Shown: positions 8,982 through 19,185, numbered from the stretch's first letter. The stretch is 64,000 nucleotides of DNA from Bifidobacterium sp. WK041_4_12 (GCF_041080795.1 NZ_CP129674.1:868001-932000); one strand, 5' to 3'. The notes: a model not told the origin generated them from the letters alone. Made by a program: numbers and translations.

Positions 8982-10022
8982 TCAGATGCCGTGACGCAAT
9001 TCGACCCGTGCTCCATTGTCCTTGACGATTCGCCCGACGATATAGTGCGGTTCGTTCTCAGCATCAAGCAATCTGACGACTTCAGCCACAGATTCCGGTG
9101 CAACCATGAGCACCATGCCGATGCCCATGTTGAAGATGTTATACATCTCAAGAGGGTCGACATGTCCGTATTGCTGAAGAATCTTGAAGATGGGAGGAAC
9201 ATCCCAGCTGTCGATGTCGAACGCCGCCGCAAGACCTTCGGGAATGATGCGCGGCACTTTCTCAACGAACGAACCGCCTGTGATGTGTGCGACCCCGTGC
9301 AGCACATCGGTGGCGAACAATGGCTTCAAGGCCTTCGCATAGATCTTTGTGGGTTTGAGCAGTTCCTCGCCCAGCGTCTCGTCGCCCAGCGCTTCAAGCC
9401 TTGAATCGACATTGAGGCCACCGTCCTTGAACAGGGCCTTGCGAACCAGCGAGAAACCGTTGGAATGAACGCCCGATGATGGCAGACCGATGATGATGTC
9501 GCCCTGCTCGATGGCGCTTCCATCGATGAGCTTGTCCTTTTCGACAACGCCTACCGTGAAGCCTGCGAGATCATACTCGTCTGACTCATACATGTCTGGC
9601 ATTTCGGCGGTTTCGCCACCGACAAGCGCTGCACCCGCCTGCATGCATCCGTCTGCTACGCCCTTGACCACCTGCTCCAGGAGTTCGGGATCATTCTTGC
9701 CGCATGCGATGTAGTCGAGGAAGAACAGCGGTTCGGCTCCCTGCGCGACGATGTCGTTGACACACATGGCCACGCAGTCGATGCCGATGCTGTCATGCTT
9801 GTGCGCTGCCTTGGCAACCATGAGTTTGGTGCCGACCCCATCGGTGCCCGAGACGAGCACTGGTTGGCTGTAGCCCAGAGCTGAAAGGTCGAATGTTCCG
9901 CCAAAGCCACCGATGCCGCCTGCGCCCTTGCGTGCTGTACGGGCAACATGCTGCTGGATTCGTTCAACGACTTCGTATCCAGCTTCGACGCTGACCCCTG
10001 CATTCTCATATGCTGTGGGCAT
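8982..10022 (-). CDS. purM: Phosphoribosylformylglycinamidine cyclo-ligase (AIR synthetase)
   Basis: The protein has 346 residues and closes the imidazole ring in purine synthesis (FGAM to AIR, ATP-dependent). It has the PurM signatures [68 protein letters not shown] and [14 protein letters not shown]. The ATG at 10022 has an AGGAGA ribosome site. The gene lies between purF and purD; the 142-bp gap on the purF side holds a strong hairpin, so purM may have its own promoter. Confidence 0.98.
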   Translation of the reverse strand: MPTAYENAGVSVEAGYEVVERIQQHVARTARKGAGGIGGFGGTFDLSALGYSQPVLVSGTDGVGTKLMVAKAAHKHDSIGIDCVAMCVNDIVAQGAEPLFFLDYIACGKNDPELLEQVVKGVADGCMQAGAALVGGETAEMPDMYESDEYDLAGFTVGVVEKDKLIDGSAIEQGDIIIGLPSSGVHSNGFSLVRKALFKDGGLNVDSRLEALGDETLGEELLKPTKIYAKALKPLFATDVLHGVAHITGGSFVEKVPRIIPEGLAAAFDIDSWDVPPIFKILQQYGHVDPLEMYNIFNMGIGMVLMVAPESVAEVVRLLDAENEPHYIVGRIVKDNGARVELRHGI

Positions 10023-10115
10023 GACGTGTGTCTCCTATCGGTTCTGTGATGATTGTTGGTTGCTGATTGAGTTTGGACGCTTATCGCTTGAGCGGTCGTA
10101 TCATAACTGCTCCGT

Positions 10116-10158
10116 CTACTGCCGTTGCCGTGAATGAGTCACGTGGCAACGGCAGTAG
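10116..10158 (-). terminator. Hairpin directly after purF
   Basis: A perfect 14-bp inverted repeat (10116-10129 and 10145-10158) with a further GTGA/TCAC pairing inside starts 7 bp past the purF stop. There is no long T-run. It is probably a terminator or 3'-end stabiliser for purF. Confidence 0.6.
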
Positions 10159-10164
10159 CGGTTG

Positions 10165-11673
10165 CTAGGCAGTGGCATATGACCGTGCGAATTCGTTGTC
10201 GGTGTAATGGCTGTTGCTTTTGGCGAAATGCGTGATGCGACGACGATCTTCCGGTGTGAGGGCGGCAAGAAAATCGTCCTCGTAGTCATCGAGTCTGGTT
10301 GGATAGTCGCCGTTGAAATAAGCCACGCATAGGCCGCCGTATGGTGCCGGATCATGCATGCCGATGCAGTCGACAAGACCCTTGACGCTGAGGAACTTGA
10401 GTGAGTCCGCACCGATGTATTCGCGGATTTCCTCAACCGACTTCTTGGCTGCAATCAGTTCAGAACTGCGCTGGATGTCAATGCCGTAATAGCAGGGGTA
10501 TTTGAGTGGCGGCGAGGCGATGCGCATATGAACCTCGGTGGCACCTGCTTCCCTGAGCAACCGCACGATTCTGCGTGATGTTGTGCCGCGAACGATGCTG
10601 TCATCAATCACGATGACGCGCTTGCCTGCCACGACACCGCGCACGGCGGCGAGCTTCATGCGTACGCCCTGTTCGCGCAGTTCCTGAGTGGGCTGAATGA
10701 AGGTGCGGGCAACATACTGATTCTTGATCAGACCCATTTCGTTGGGGATGCCGCTTTTTTCAGCATAGCCGGATGCTGCTGAAAGCGAAGAGTTGGGAAC
10801 GCCTATGACCATGTCGGCGTCGACAGGATCTTCCTCTGCCAGACGAGCCCCCATGCGCTTGCGTGCCGAATGCACATTGATGCCATAGATGTTGGAATCG
10901 GGACGTGCAAAATAGATGAATTCCATCGAACAGATGGCAAGCTGGGTGTTTTCCGTGTATTTCTCGATGCGATAGCCTGAATCGTCAACGATGACGATTT
11001 CACCAGGTCGAATGTCACGGACGAGTTCTGCGCCGACGATGTCGAGCGCGCAGGTTTCCGATGCCAGAATGTAGGCACCGTTCTTCATGCGGCCGAGCGA
11101 GAGTGGACGGAATCCGTTGGGATCCAGGGCACCAATCATGCTGTCTTCGGTCATGAGCAGGTAGGCGAAACCGCCATGTACCTGATTCAATGCCACCTTC
11201 AGCTTCTCGATGAAATTCTTGCCTGGTGCGCGACGGATGAGGTGCATCAGAATTTCAGTGTCGGAGTTGGAGTGGAAGATCGCGCCTTCGCTTTCCAAGC
11301 TTTGCTTCAAGGTTGTGCAGTTGGTGAGATTGCCGTTATGACACAGCGCAACGTCGCCATCGTGGAAGCGGAAGATGAATGGCTGAATGTTGTCTATCGA
11401 ACCAGAACCTGCTGTTGCATAGCGCACGTGACCAATGGTTTTGGAACCGGTAAGCCTTGATATTTCGGCTTCGTCGGAGAAAACCTGGGTGAGCAGTCCA
11501 AGACCGCGATGACCGATCAGCTTGCCATCGTCATTCGATACGATGCCGGCACCTTCCTGACCACGGTGTTGCAGAGCGTGTAGACCAAAATATGTAAGTC
11601 GAGCAGCATCTGGATGACCCCAGACACCAAATACACCACATTCTTCATGTAGGCCTTCAAGCTCAGCGGACAT
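10165..11673 (-). CDS. purF: Amidophosphoribosyltransferase
   Basis: The protein has 502 residues from the ATG at 11673, which follows GGAAGGAG by 8 nt; an in-frame TTG at 11691 overlaps that ribosome site and is rejected. PurF commits PRPP to purine synthesis. The first residues [16 protein letters not shown] give an 11-residue propeptide before the catalytic Cys12, as in the Bacillus-type enzyme. The PRPP motif [13 protein letters not shown] is at about 353-365. Of the four iron-sulfur ligands of the B. subtilis enzyme, counterparts of three are visible (Cys248, Cys394, Cys449), while the fourth is Gly446. Cluster binding is therefore doubtful. Confidence 0.97.
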   Translation of the reverse strand: MSAELEGLHEECGVFGVWGHPDAARLTYFGLHALQHRGQEGAGIVSNDDGKLIGHRGLGLLTQVFSDEAEISRLTGSKTIGHVRYATAGSGSIDNIQPFIFRFHDGDVALCHNGNLTNCTTLKQSLESEGAIFHSNSDTEILMHLIRRAPGKNFIEKLKVALNQVHGGFAYLLMTEDSMIGALDPNGFRPLSLGRMKNGAYILASETCALDIVGAELVRDIRPGEIVIVDDSGYRIEKYTENTQLAICSMEFIYFARPDSNIYGINVHSARKRMGARLAEEDPVDADMVIGVPNSSLSAASGYAEKSGIPNEMGLIKNQYVARTFIQPTQELREQGVRMKLAAVRGVVAGKRVIVIDDSIVRGTTSRRIVRLLREAGATEVHMRIASPPLKYPCYYGIDIQRSSELIAAKKSVEEIREYIGADSLKFLSVKGLVDCIGMHDPAPYGGLCVAYFNGDYPTRLDDYEDDFLAALTPEDRRRITHFAKSNSHYTDNEFARSYATA

Positions 11674-11770
11674 GACACCAGCTCCTTCCAAAAAATGAGG
11701 GAATAGAAGGAATTTGCTTCCTTACCAAGGATACCAACAGCGTGTTACAAGCCGTTGAGCTTTGAGATGC

Positions 11771-11875
11771 TGACTTTTGTTGCCTTTTTTGGGAAGAACC
11801 GCAGTTTAAGGCCGTCTTCCCAACGACATGAAGCCACTTTTGGAGCCGTATTCTGGAAAAAGGCAACAAAACTCG
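11771..11875. repeat. 105-bp palindromic intergenic element, copy A (after purL)
   Basis: A perfect 15-bp inverted repeat, TTTTGTTGCCTTTTT (11775-11789) and its complement (11857-11871), lies within 105 bp that end in AACAAAACTCG. Inside is a GGGAAGA/TCTTCCC hairpin. Length, position at the 3' end of a gene and the outer ends match copies at 28613-28717 and 54937-55041. The copy lies 13 bp past the purL stop on the minus strand. Confidence 0.75.
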
Positions 11876-11888
11876 CACTCTCAACCGA

Positions 11889-14800
11889 TCAGGCCCTGAA
11901 ATAGTCGACGCCACTCTCGATAAGAGGTTCGCGAACGCTTGCGTCGGGAACATTCTGGTACAAACCGTTGCCCGAACGCTCGGTATGAGCCATCTTGCCG
12001 AGAATGCGACCGTCGGGACTGGTGATGCCCTCGATGGCCATGACGGATCCGTTCGGATTCACGTCCAGATCCATGGAAGGAACGCCGTTAGCGTCAACGT
12101 ACTGTGTCGCGATCTGCCCGTTGCCCGCCAGAAGATTCAGCATGTCAGTTCCTGCAACGAAGCGTCCATCGCCATGGGAAATGGCAATGGTATGGGTATC
12201 TCCGACCTCGGAGCGACTCAGCCAGGGGGACATCGTTGAGCCGATGCGCGTGCGAACGAGTTTGCTCTGGTGACGGCCGATGGTGTTGTACGTCAGCGTG
12301 GGACTTGCCTTCGTCATGGGCACAATGTCACCATATGGCACCAGCCCAAGCTTGACCAACGCCTGGAAACCGTTGCAAATGCCAAGCATCAGGCCATCGC
12401 GGTTGTTGAGCAGATCACGAACCGCTTCGGTGATAGCAGGGGAGCGGAAGAAGTCCGCGATGAACTTGGCCGATCCATCAGGTTCGTCGCCGCCTGAGAA
12501 TCCTCCAGGCAGCATCACGATCTGACTGTTGCGTATGGCTTCCTCAAGTGCCTGAGCGCTCTGCGTGACATCGCTTGGCGTGAGATTGCGAATGACCAGC
12601 GTGGACGTTTCTGCTCCGGCTCGTTCGAATGCTCGAATGGTGTCAAACTCGCAGTTGGTTCCGGGGAACACCGGAATGATGACACGGGGATGGGCAGTGT
12701 GCTGAACTGTGGAACTTGATGTTTCAGCATGTGCATCATGGCGAGCTTCGGGCTTGGTGAAGCTGATCGTCTTGACCTTCAACTCTTCGGCTGATTCGCT
12801 GCTGCGATAGGGGAAGACATCTTCGAGCTGATGTTCCCAGTCTTCCTGAAGCTTGGAAAGGTCAACGCGTTCATCACTCGTCGCGAACTGATATTCCTCG
12901 GTGGTGACGCCAATCTCCTGGACGACAGCCATGCCTGTGGATTCAGGAATGTCAGCATCATCGGGAAACTCGACGATGAAGCTGCCGTACGCGGGCAGAA
13001 ACAGAGAATCCGATTGGATGCCGTCATTCAAGCGCAGGCCTATGTGGTTGCCGAGCGTCATGTCGAAGAGCGCTGCCGCCGTGCAGCCGTAGCCTGGAGT
13101 TGACACTGCAAGGGTGTTGCCTTCATCGATCAGTTTCTCGACGATGGCGATGGAATCGGTCAGACCCTTGACCTCCGGAGTCATGTTGTCTGGCAGATAG
13201 CGTGGCGTCACCCGAATCAGTCGGCTTCCGGCCTTCTTGAGTTCGGGGGATATGACATGGGAGAGCGTACCCACTGCAACGGCGAAGCTTATCAGCGTTG
13301 GAGGAACGTCAAGCTTTTCAAAGCTGCCGCTCATGGAATCCTTGCCGCCGATGGCACCGACACCCAGATCAAGCTGAGCGCTCAACGCTCCCAGCACGCT
13401 TGCGAAAGGTTTGCCCCATCGTTCGGGAGAACTCCCGAGTTTTTCGAAATATTCCTGAAGAGAAAGATACATGTCCCGCTTGTGGAAACCTGCCGCAACC
13501 AGCTTGGCAACGCTTTCGATCACGGCCAGATATGCACCGGTGTATTGATTTTTCTCGGTGATATAGGGGTTAAAGCCCCACGCCATGCCGCTGACGGTCG
13601 TCGTTTCGCCAGGGACCGGGAACTTGGCAACCATGGCCATGCTGGTGGTGAGCTGCCTGCGACCGCCGAATGGCATCAGCACGGTCGATGCGCCGATGGT
13701 GCTGTCGAAGCGTTCGGAAAGACCCTTGTTCGAGCACACGTTCAGATCGGTGACGAGAGCATGCAGACGTTCTTCGAGATTTCTGCCATGCCAGGCCGTC
13801 TGGTAGTCCAGCGGATGTTCGACATGTACGTCTGCGCGTTTGGGTGCACCATTCGAGGCGAGGAATTCGCGGCTGATATCAACGATGGTATCGCCTCTCC
13901 ATTCCATGCGCAGGCGCTTTTCTTCGCTCACCTTCCCGACGACGGTTGCCTCAAGATTCTCTTCCTTGGCGTATCGCATGAATTCATCGACATCGTCGGA
14001 ATCAAGGGCCACGGCCATGCGTTCCTGGCTTTCGGAAATGGCGAGCTCGGTTCCGTTCAACCCTGCATACTTCTTCTTGACCGCATCGAGGTTAATCAAC
14101 AATCCGTCGGCCAGCTCTCCAGTGGCGACGGAAACGCCACCAGCGCCGAAATCGTTGCAGCGCTTGATCAGCTTCGCTGCATCGCCTCGGCGGAACAGTC
14201 GCTGCAGTTTGCGCTCGACTATGGGGTTGCCCTTCTGCACTTCCGCTCCACAGTCCTCAAGGCTTTCCGCATTCTGAGATTTCGAAGCACCCGTAGCCCC
14301 GCCAATGCCGTCACGCCCTGTTCGACCGCCGAGCAGAATGATGCTGTCTCCCGGAGCTGGTGTCTCGCGGCGCACATGGTTCGCAGGAGTGGCACCCACC
14401 ACGGCACCGACTTCCATGCGCTTGGCCACATAGCCTGGATGGTAGATTTCATGAACCTGACCGGTGGCAAGCCCAATCTGGTTGCCATAGGAGGAGTATC
14501 CGTCAGCTGCAGTCGTGACGATCTTGCGTTGGGGAAGCTTGCCCTGCAGGGTTTCACTCACCGGCGTTCGCGGATCGGCGGCTCCGGTCACCCGCATCGC
14601 CTGATACACGTAGCTTCTTCCGGACAACGGATCACGGATCGCTCCGCCGATGCAGGTTGCCGCACCGCCAAAGGGTTCGATTTCCGTTGGATGATTGTGG
14701 GTTTCGTTCTTGAAGAGGAATAGCCAATCCTGCTGTTCACCGTCAACATCGACCTTGGTCTTTACCGTGCAGGCATTGATTTCTTCGGATTCGTCAAGAT

Positions 14801-15650
14801 TCTTCAGTATCCCCTTGGACTTGAGATACTTCGCGCCAATCGTCGCCATGTCCATCAGGCAGCGTGGCTTCTCGTCGCGGCCAAGTTCGTGTCTTATGGA
14901 CAGGTAGCGTTTGAACGCCGCCTGTACGGTCGCATCGTCGATGGTGATGGACTTGAGCTCAGTGCCAAATGTCGTATGCCTGCAATGGTCGGACCAGTAG
15001 GTGTCGATGACCTTGATCTCGGTGATGCTGGGATCGCGCTGTTCACTGCGGAAATAGTCTTGGCAGAATGCAAGATCGTCCACATCCATGGCCAGATCAC
15101 GCTTCGCGATCATGTCGAGCAGTCCAGCTTCGTCAAGCTCTCTGAAGCCGTCGAGAATCTCCACCTGCGATGGTTGAGCAAGATGCAGGTCGAGAGAGTC
15201 GCGTTGCGCCAGCGACGCTTCGCGAGCTTCGACGGGGTTGATGACGTAAGATTTCACCGCTTCCATGTCTGATGCGGTCAGATCGCCGTCAAGAGCATAG
15301 ATGGTTGCCGAACGAACTGTGGGGCGCTCGCCTTGGCTGATCAGCTGGATGCATTCACTGGCAGACTCTTCGCGCTGATCGAACTGACCGGGAAGGTATT
15401 CCACGGCGAAGGTTGTGGAGATCGGCAGCACAGGCAGTTCATAGGTGACGGTGTCACTCTGAGGTTCACTGAATACTGTCGGGATGCAGGCGTCGAAGAG
15501 TTCCTTGGAAATTCCCTCAACATCGTAGCGGTTGATGACGCGCAGGCTGCGCAATCCTGAAATTCCAACGATGGATGTCAGCTCATGTGCAAGATGCCGA
15601 GCCTGAACATCGAAGCCCGAACTTTTTTCGACATACACGCGAAAGACCAA
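11889..15650 (-). CDS. purL: Phosphoribosylformylglycinamidine synthase, large single-chain form (clade II type)
   Basis: The protein has 1253 residues and converts FGAR to FGAM using glutamine and ATP. It joins the synthetase (with KNETHNHPTEIEPFGGAAT, GGRTGRDGIGGATGAS and GGKDSMSGSFE) to a C-terminal class I glutamine amidotransferase: FPGTNCEFDT, PGGFSGGDEPDGSAKF, catalytic Cys in GICNGFQAL, and a late AISHGDGRF. Length and motifs fit the single-chain clade found in bifidobacteria and some Firmicutes, so no separate purS or purQ is needed. The TTG at 15650 closely follows GAGGAAAG. It lies between purC and purF. Confidence 0.97.
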   Translation of the reverse strand: MVFRVYVEKSSGFDVQARHLAHELTSIVGISGLRSLRVINRYDVEGISKELFDACIPTVFSEPQSDTVTYELPVLPISTTFAVEYLPGQFDQREESASECIQLISQGERPTVRSATIYALDGDLTASDMEAVKSYVINPVEAREASLAQRDSLDLHLAQPSQVEILDGFRELDEAGLLDMIAKRDLAMDVDDLAFCQDYFRSEQRDPSITEIKVIDTYWSDHCRHTTFGTELKSITIDDATVQAAFKRYLSIRHELGRDEKPRCLMDMATIGAKYLKSKGILKNLDESEEINACTVKTKVDVDGEQQDWLFLFKNETHNHPTEIEPFGGAATCIGGAIRDPLSGRSYVYQAMRVTGAADPRTPVSETLQGKLPQRKIVTTAADGYSSYGNQIGLATGQVHEIYHPGYVAKRMEVGAVVGATPANHVRRETPAPGDSIILLGGRTGRDGIGGATGASKSQNAESLEDCGAEVQKGNPIVERKLQRLFRRGDAAKLIKRCNDFGAGGVSVATGELADGLLINLDAVKKKYAGLNGTELAISESQERMAVALDSDDVDEFMRYAKEENLEATVVGKVSEEKRLRMEWRGDTIVDISREFLASNGAPKRADVHVEHPLDYQTAWHGRNLEERLHALVTDLNVCSNKGLSERFDSTIGASTVLMPFGGRRQLTTSMAMVAKFPVPGETTTVSGMAWGFNPYITEKNQYTGAYLAVIESVAKLVAAGFHKRDMYLSLQEYFEKLGSSPERWGKPFASVLGALSAQLDLGVGAIGGKDSMSGSFEKLDVPPTLISFAVAVGTLSHVISPELKKAGSRLIRVTPRYLPDNMTPEVKGLTDSIAIVEKLIDEGNTLAVSTPGYGCTAAALFDMTLGNHIGLRLNDGIQSDSLFLPAYGSFIVEFPDDADIPESTGMAVVQEIGVTTEEYQFATSDERVDLSKLQEDWEHQLEDVFPYRSSESAEELKVKTISFTKPEARHDAHAETSSSTVQHTAHPRVIIPVFPGTNCEFDTIRAFERAGAETSTLVIRNLTPSDVTQSAQALEEAIRNSQIVMLPGGFSGGDEPDGSAKFIADFFRSPAITEAVRDLLNNRDGLMLGICNGFQALVKLGLVPYGDIVPMTKASPTLTYNTIGRHQSKLVRTRIGSTMSPWLSRSEVGDTHTIAISHGDGRFVAGTDMLNLLAGNGQIATQYVDANGVPSMDLDVNPNGSVMAIEGITSPDGRILGKMAHTERSGNGLYQNVPDASVREPLIESGVDYFRA

Positions 15651-15722
15651 AGTACTTTCCTCTCATGACCATTCCGGGCAAAGCCACGGAAGTTGTTCCT
15701 ACGGCTATTGTTCACTAGTTAT

Positions 15723-15783
15723 TGACGAATACTGTAGTTAATGACGAATACTGTGTGATGAAGATGAATACTGTGTGATGAAG
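15723..15783. repeat. Three imperfect ~20-bp tandem repeats upstream of purL
   Basis: The core GAATACTGT recurs at about 20-bp spacing; the last two units share GAATACTGTGTGATGAAG. They lie in the purC-purL gap, where a purL promoter or leader would be, and may be operator sites or simple slippage repeats. Confidence 0.6.
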
Positions 15784-15798
15784 AATTGCTTCCAAAAC

Positions 15799-15842
15799 GT
15801 AGGAACGGTGAAGCACCGCAACGCAGTTTCACCGCTCCTACA
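15799..15842 (-). terminator. Hairpin after purC
   Basis: On the minus strand, a stem GTAGGAGCGGTGAA pairs with TTCACCGTTCCTAC (one G-U pair), followed by GTTTTGG. It starts about 25 bp past the purC stop and is a plausible intrinsic terminator. Confidence 0.6.
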
Positions 15843-15865
15843 AACACTCAACGCATGATGGTAAT

Positions 15866-16648
15866 TCAGTTCTGTGTAATCTCAGATTGACTGTGCGAAT
15901 CATCGAGTGACGTGAGCCTGTCAAGAATCTCTTCGTACGCAGGAATGATGCTTCCCAGGTCTCTGCGGAAGATGTCCTTGTCGAGATGCTCGATGGCAAC
16001 GCCTTCTGACTTCTCGTTCGCAACGCCTGCATGCCGTGTATCCCACAGGCGGCAGGTGTCGGGGGTTATCTCGTCGGCAAGAAGGATCATGCCGTCGCTG
16101 GTCGTGCCCATTTCCACCTTGAAATCAACGAGCTTGACGTCAATGGCCGCGAACATCGAACGCAGCGCCTGATTGATCTCTCGCGCCTTGGCGGAGATGA
16201 TTTCCAACTGCTCCCTGCTTGCAAGCTGAAGGGAGAGGATATCGTCGTTGTTGATGAAGGGATCGTTCAGCGGATCGCTTTTATAGAAGAATTCAAGCAC
16301 AGGGGAGGAGAGTTCCGTGCCTTCCTTGATGCCGTAACGCTTGGCGAAGGAGCCGGCGGCGACATTGCGCATAACGATTTCAAGGGGGAACATGGTCATC
16401 TTGTGCACGAGCTGATCGTTGTTCGAAAGGCGCTTAACAAAATGGCTGGCAATGCCTTTTCGTTGCAGGAGTTTGAAAATCAGGGAGGTGATGGTGTTGT
16501 TCAGCTGGCCTTTGCCGGCGATCTGTTCCTTTTTGGCCCCGTTACCAGCCGTTGCCTGATTCATATATTCAACCCACAGAATGTCTGGGTCGTCGGTTGC
16601 ATATAGTTTCTTGGCTTTACCTTCGTAAAGCAACTCCCTTTTCTCCAT
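15866..16648 (-). CDS. purC: Phosphoribosylaminoimidazole-succinocarboxamide synthase
   Basis: The protein has 260 residues from the ATG at 16648, preceded by AAAGG; a longer frame exists but the family starts at [21 protein letters not shown] synthetase joins aspartate to CAIR. Signatures are [43 protein letters not shown] and [16 protein letters not shown]. It lies between purT and purL on the same strand. Confidence 0.98.
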   Translation of the reverse strand: MEKRELLYEGKAKKLYATDDPDILWVEYMNQATAGNGAKKEQIAGKGQLNNTITSLIFKLLQRKGIASHFVKRLSNNDQLVHKMTMFPLEIVMRNVAAGSFAKRYGIKEGTELSSPVLEFFYKSDPLNDPFINNDDILSLQLASREQLEIISAKAREINQALRSMFAAIDVKLVDFKVEMGTTSDGMILLADEITPDTCRLWDTRHAGVANEKSEGVAIEHLDKDIFRRDLGSIIPAYEEILDRLTSLDDSHSQSEITQN

Positions 16649-16742
16649 TGCTAGCCTTTCTGATGCTGCGTGATCGGATATTCGGAGTAGATGAATGGTG
16701 AATGAACAAGGCACAGACTATCAATGACGTGCTACAAGAATG

Positions 16743-18035
16743 TCACGCGATTGACGTGTTCTGATCTGCTGGGAGAACGTCGATGTGGAGCTTGTCGAGA
16801 AGGCTTCGCGTCTTCTCCCTGGCAGCGTCGGTTCCGGCCGCAGTCGAGAGCGCAACGCCCATTCTTCTATGACCATGAACTGCCGGCTTGCCAAAGAGAC
16901 GAAGTTCTGAATCACTGGTCGAAAGCGCCTGTTCGACGCCGGTGAATACCACCTCTCCATCGCCTTCGACCACGATTGCACGACTTGCGGCCGTCATGCC
17001 TTGAGGAATGGAAAGCCGTGTGTCGTTTGAAGACACGGGAATTCCAAGAACCGCACGGGCATGAAGCGCAAATTCGCTCAGGCGCTGTGACATGATCGTG
17101 ACCATGCCGGTATCGTGTGGACGAGGGGATACCTCGTTGAACAGCAAGGAACCATCCTTGAGCACGAAGAGTTCCACGCCGAACACCCCCCAGCCTGGTT
17201 CCTGATGCTGATGTGCGACGTCCACCAAACCATCCACTATCTGGACAGCCAATTCGTGCGCCCTGTCGAGCACCTTCTGGTCAAGGCCCACAGGCTGCCA
17301 TGATTCACGGTAATCGCCATCCTCCTGACGCTGGCCTATCGCCTGGCATGTCACGACTCCAGCCGAAGAGCTGACGGTGAGTACCGTAAGTTCTGATTCC
17401 AATGGAGCGAAGGCTTCAACGATGACACGCGACACTTCGCCATCATCCGCAGCTCGGCGGCCATGCTGAGCCTCGGCCCATGAGGCTTCCAGATCATCTG
17501 CAGCCCGGGCAACCGATTGCCCATGTCCCGATGAACTCATAATCGGCTTGATGACGCAGGGGAACCCCACAGCCTTCGCGCCAGCGACAAGTTCTTGGTA
17601 GCTGCCAGCGAAACGGTAGGGAGTCGTTGGCAATCCCAACGTTTCATGAGCCAGAACGCGCAGTCGTTCGCGATCCATGCAAATTGCCGCAATCTGCGAG
17701 CTTGGCGTGACCTGAATCCCTGCGTCGACGGCCTTGTGCAATTCCTGCGTGGCGATGGCCTCCACCTCTGGAATGATGATGTCGGGTTGAATCTCGTCAA
17801 TGAGTGCATCGAGCTGGTCGGGATTGGCCATGTCGAGCACGCGCGCTTCATGCGCCACCTGAGCCGCAGGTGCTCCCTCATAGCTGTCCGCGGCGCAGAC
17901 CCAAGCCCCCAGACGCATGAGTTCGATGACGATCTCCTTGCCCAACTCTCCGGAACCGAGCATCAGTACTTTCGTACGCTGTGTACCTAATGGAGAACCA
18001 AGTGCATGATTGTTCACGATCTGAGCTGCTTTCAA
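16743..18035 (-). CDS. purT: Formate-dependent phosphoribosylglycinamide formyltransferase
   Basis: The protein has 430 residues. PurT makes FGAR from GAR using formate and ATP instead of formyl-tetrahydrofolate. It is an ATP-grasp enzyme with the PurT signature LGSGELGKEIVIELMRLG, PDIIIPEVEAIAT, VIKPIMSSSGHGQS, the catalytic-domain motif WGVFGVELFVL, and FNEVSPRPHDTGMVT. The PurK alternative is excluded by the GSGELGKE and SSSGHGQS motifs. The first in-frame start is a TTG at 18035 with a weak ribosome site; a GTG at 18017 is an alternative. It is the first gene of the minus-strand purine block. Confidence 0.96.
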   Translation of the reverse strand: MKAAQIVNNHALGSPLGTQRTKVLMLGSGELGKEIVIELMRLGAWVCAADSYEGAPAAQVAHEARVLDMANPDQLDALIDEIQPDIIIPEVEAIATQELHKAVDAGIQVTPSSQIAAICMDRERLRVLAHETLGLPTTPYRFAGSYQELVAGAKAVGFPCVIKPIMSSSGHGQSVARAADDLEASWAEAQHGRRAADDGEVSRVIVEAFAPLESELTVLTVSSSAGVVTCQAIGQRQEDGDYRESWQPVGLDQKVLDRAHELAVQIVDGLVDVAHQHQEPGWGVFGVELFVLKDGSLLFNEVSPRPHDTGMVTIMSQRLSEFALHARAVLGIPVSSNDTRLSIPQGMTAASRAIVVEGDGEVVFTGVEQALSTSDSELRLFGKPAVHGHRRMGVALSTAAGTDAAREKTRSLLDKLHIDVLPADQNTSIA

Positions 18036-18067
18036 AAGTGGAAGATGGTGAGTGATACCGCTTACGC

Positions 18068-18109
18068 TGCCATTATGCGCGCGAGGGTCTATTTTCTGCC
18101 ATAATGCGC
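18068..18109. promoter_or_regulatory. Direct repeat pair in the purT/SDR divergent promoter region
   Basis: TGCCATTATGCGC (18068-18080) and TGCCATAATGCGC (18097-18109) differ at one base and are 29 bp apart. They sit between the starts of purT (minus) and the SDR gene (plus). They look like a two-site operator, regulator unknown. Confidence 0.5.
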
Positions 18110-18142
18110 ACGGTCATCGACTGCTTCAACTAGCATGGGGGC

Positions 18143-19105
18143 ATGATCGAAGCACAATCCTTTGTGAACAGCATCACCAGCGCCATCAATGGGATGATTC
18201 AAGGGAATAGAGACATGCGTGAGCAACGCTCTGATCGCCGTTTTGCCGGTGCTCGCGTCGTCATCACCGGAGCTGGCTCCGGCATCGGACGGAGCATGGC
18301 CGAAGAAATCGTGGCCGAAGGCGGAAGAGTCGCACTATGGGGCTGGCACAAGACCAACATTCAAGAAGTGGCCGATGAACTCAACGAGCGCTATGGCAGC
18401 GAGGATCATCCGGTGGCTTTCCCATTCCGAGTCGATGTTTCGCAGGCTCCTGCGGTCAACCGCACAGCATTGAAAACGATCGAAGCCCTGGGGGGAGTCA
18501 ACGTCGTGATCAACAACGCAGGAATCATCAGCGGCAAGCCTTTCAAGGAGCTGGACGATAGAAGCGTGAGACAGACCTTTGGAGTCAACAGCATGGCGCT
18601 GTTCTGGACGACCAAGGCATTCCTGAAGGAACTTGAGAAGCATCGCAGAGCCATCATCGTCAATGTCGCCTCGATCGCGGGCTTCGTCTCCGTGGCGGGT
18701 CAAACGGATTACTCGGCAAGTAAATATGCGGCTGTGGGCTTCACCAATGCGCTCAGGGCTGAATTGAAGCATGAGCGCGCTTCAGTCAAGACGCTGCTGG
18801 TCTGCCCCTATTACATAGACACTGGCATGTTTTCCGGCGTGGATGCTGGACTGCTTCGTCAGGCGATGCACATGCTCAGCACGGACACGGTGGCTCACAC
18901 GATTGTCGATGCGATTGCGAAGGGTAAGGAGCGTTTGTTCGTTCCTACGGTTGGCGGACTCGCCACCCTGCTGTCTGCCTTACCTGTCTCGTTGGCGGAT
19001 CGCATGCTCGAGATCATGCACGCCAATGATGCGATGACGCATTTTGTCGGCAGACGAGATGCGCAGCGTTCCGAAGCGTCAACCGAAGCGTCACCAGAAT
19101 CATAA
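18143..19105 (+). CDS. Short-chain dehydrogenase/reductase (SDR) family oxidoreductase
   Basis: The protein has 320 residues with a classical SDR layout: the cofactor motif VVITGAGSGIGRS (about 35-47), NNAGI, the catalytic Ser in VNVASIAGF and the YSASKYA motif. The later CPYYIDTGMF resembles the retinol-dehydrogenase/17-beta-HSD-like branch, and a hydrophobic C-terminal segment (LATLLSALPVSLADRM) may contact the membrane. Substrate unknown. The ATG at 18143 has a weak ribosome site; the in-frame ATG at 18215, with AAGGG upstream, would remove the first 24 residues. The 3' end runs into short tandem repeats. Confidence 0.88.
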   Translation: MIEAQSFVNSITSAINGMIQGNRDMREQRSDRRFAGARVVITGAGSGIGRSMAEEIVAEGGRVALWGWHKTNIQEVADELNERYGSEDHPVAFPFRVDVSQAPAVNRTALKTIEALGGVNVVINNAGIISGKPFKELDDRSVRQTFGVNSMALFWTTKAFLKELEKHRRAIIVNVASIAGFVSVAGQTDYSASKYAAVGFTNALRAELKHERASVKTLLVCPYYIDTGMFSGVDAGLLRQAMHMLSTDTVAHTIVDAIAKGKERLFVPTVGGLATLLSALPVSLADRMLEIMHANDAMTHFVGRRDAQRSEASTEASPES

Positions 19106-19185
19106 GATTCACTCATAGGATTCATTAAAGTCATAGGATTCACTCTTAGGATTCACTCATGGGATTCACTCATCGGACTCACCAG
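19105..19185 (+). repeat. Degenerate 13-bp tandem repeats after the SDR gene
   Basis: Units of the form AGGATTCACTCAT recur about six times, one with an insertion (ATTCATTAAAGTCAT). The array begins at the SDR stop codon and fills most of the gap to the aminotransferase. No coding function is visible. Confidence 0.75.

Noticed and set aside
11674..11691. TTG start of purF at 11691
   Set aside because: It overlaps the GGAAGGAG ribosome site of the ATG at 11673, and that ATG gives the known 11-residue propeptide before the catalytic Cys.
13257..14723. 488-codon plus-strand frame inside purL
   Set aside because: It is antisense to PurL, which has all the expected motifs; no recognisable domain in the frame.
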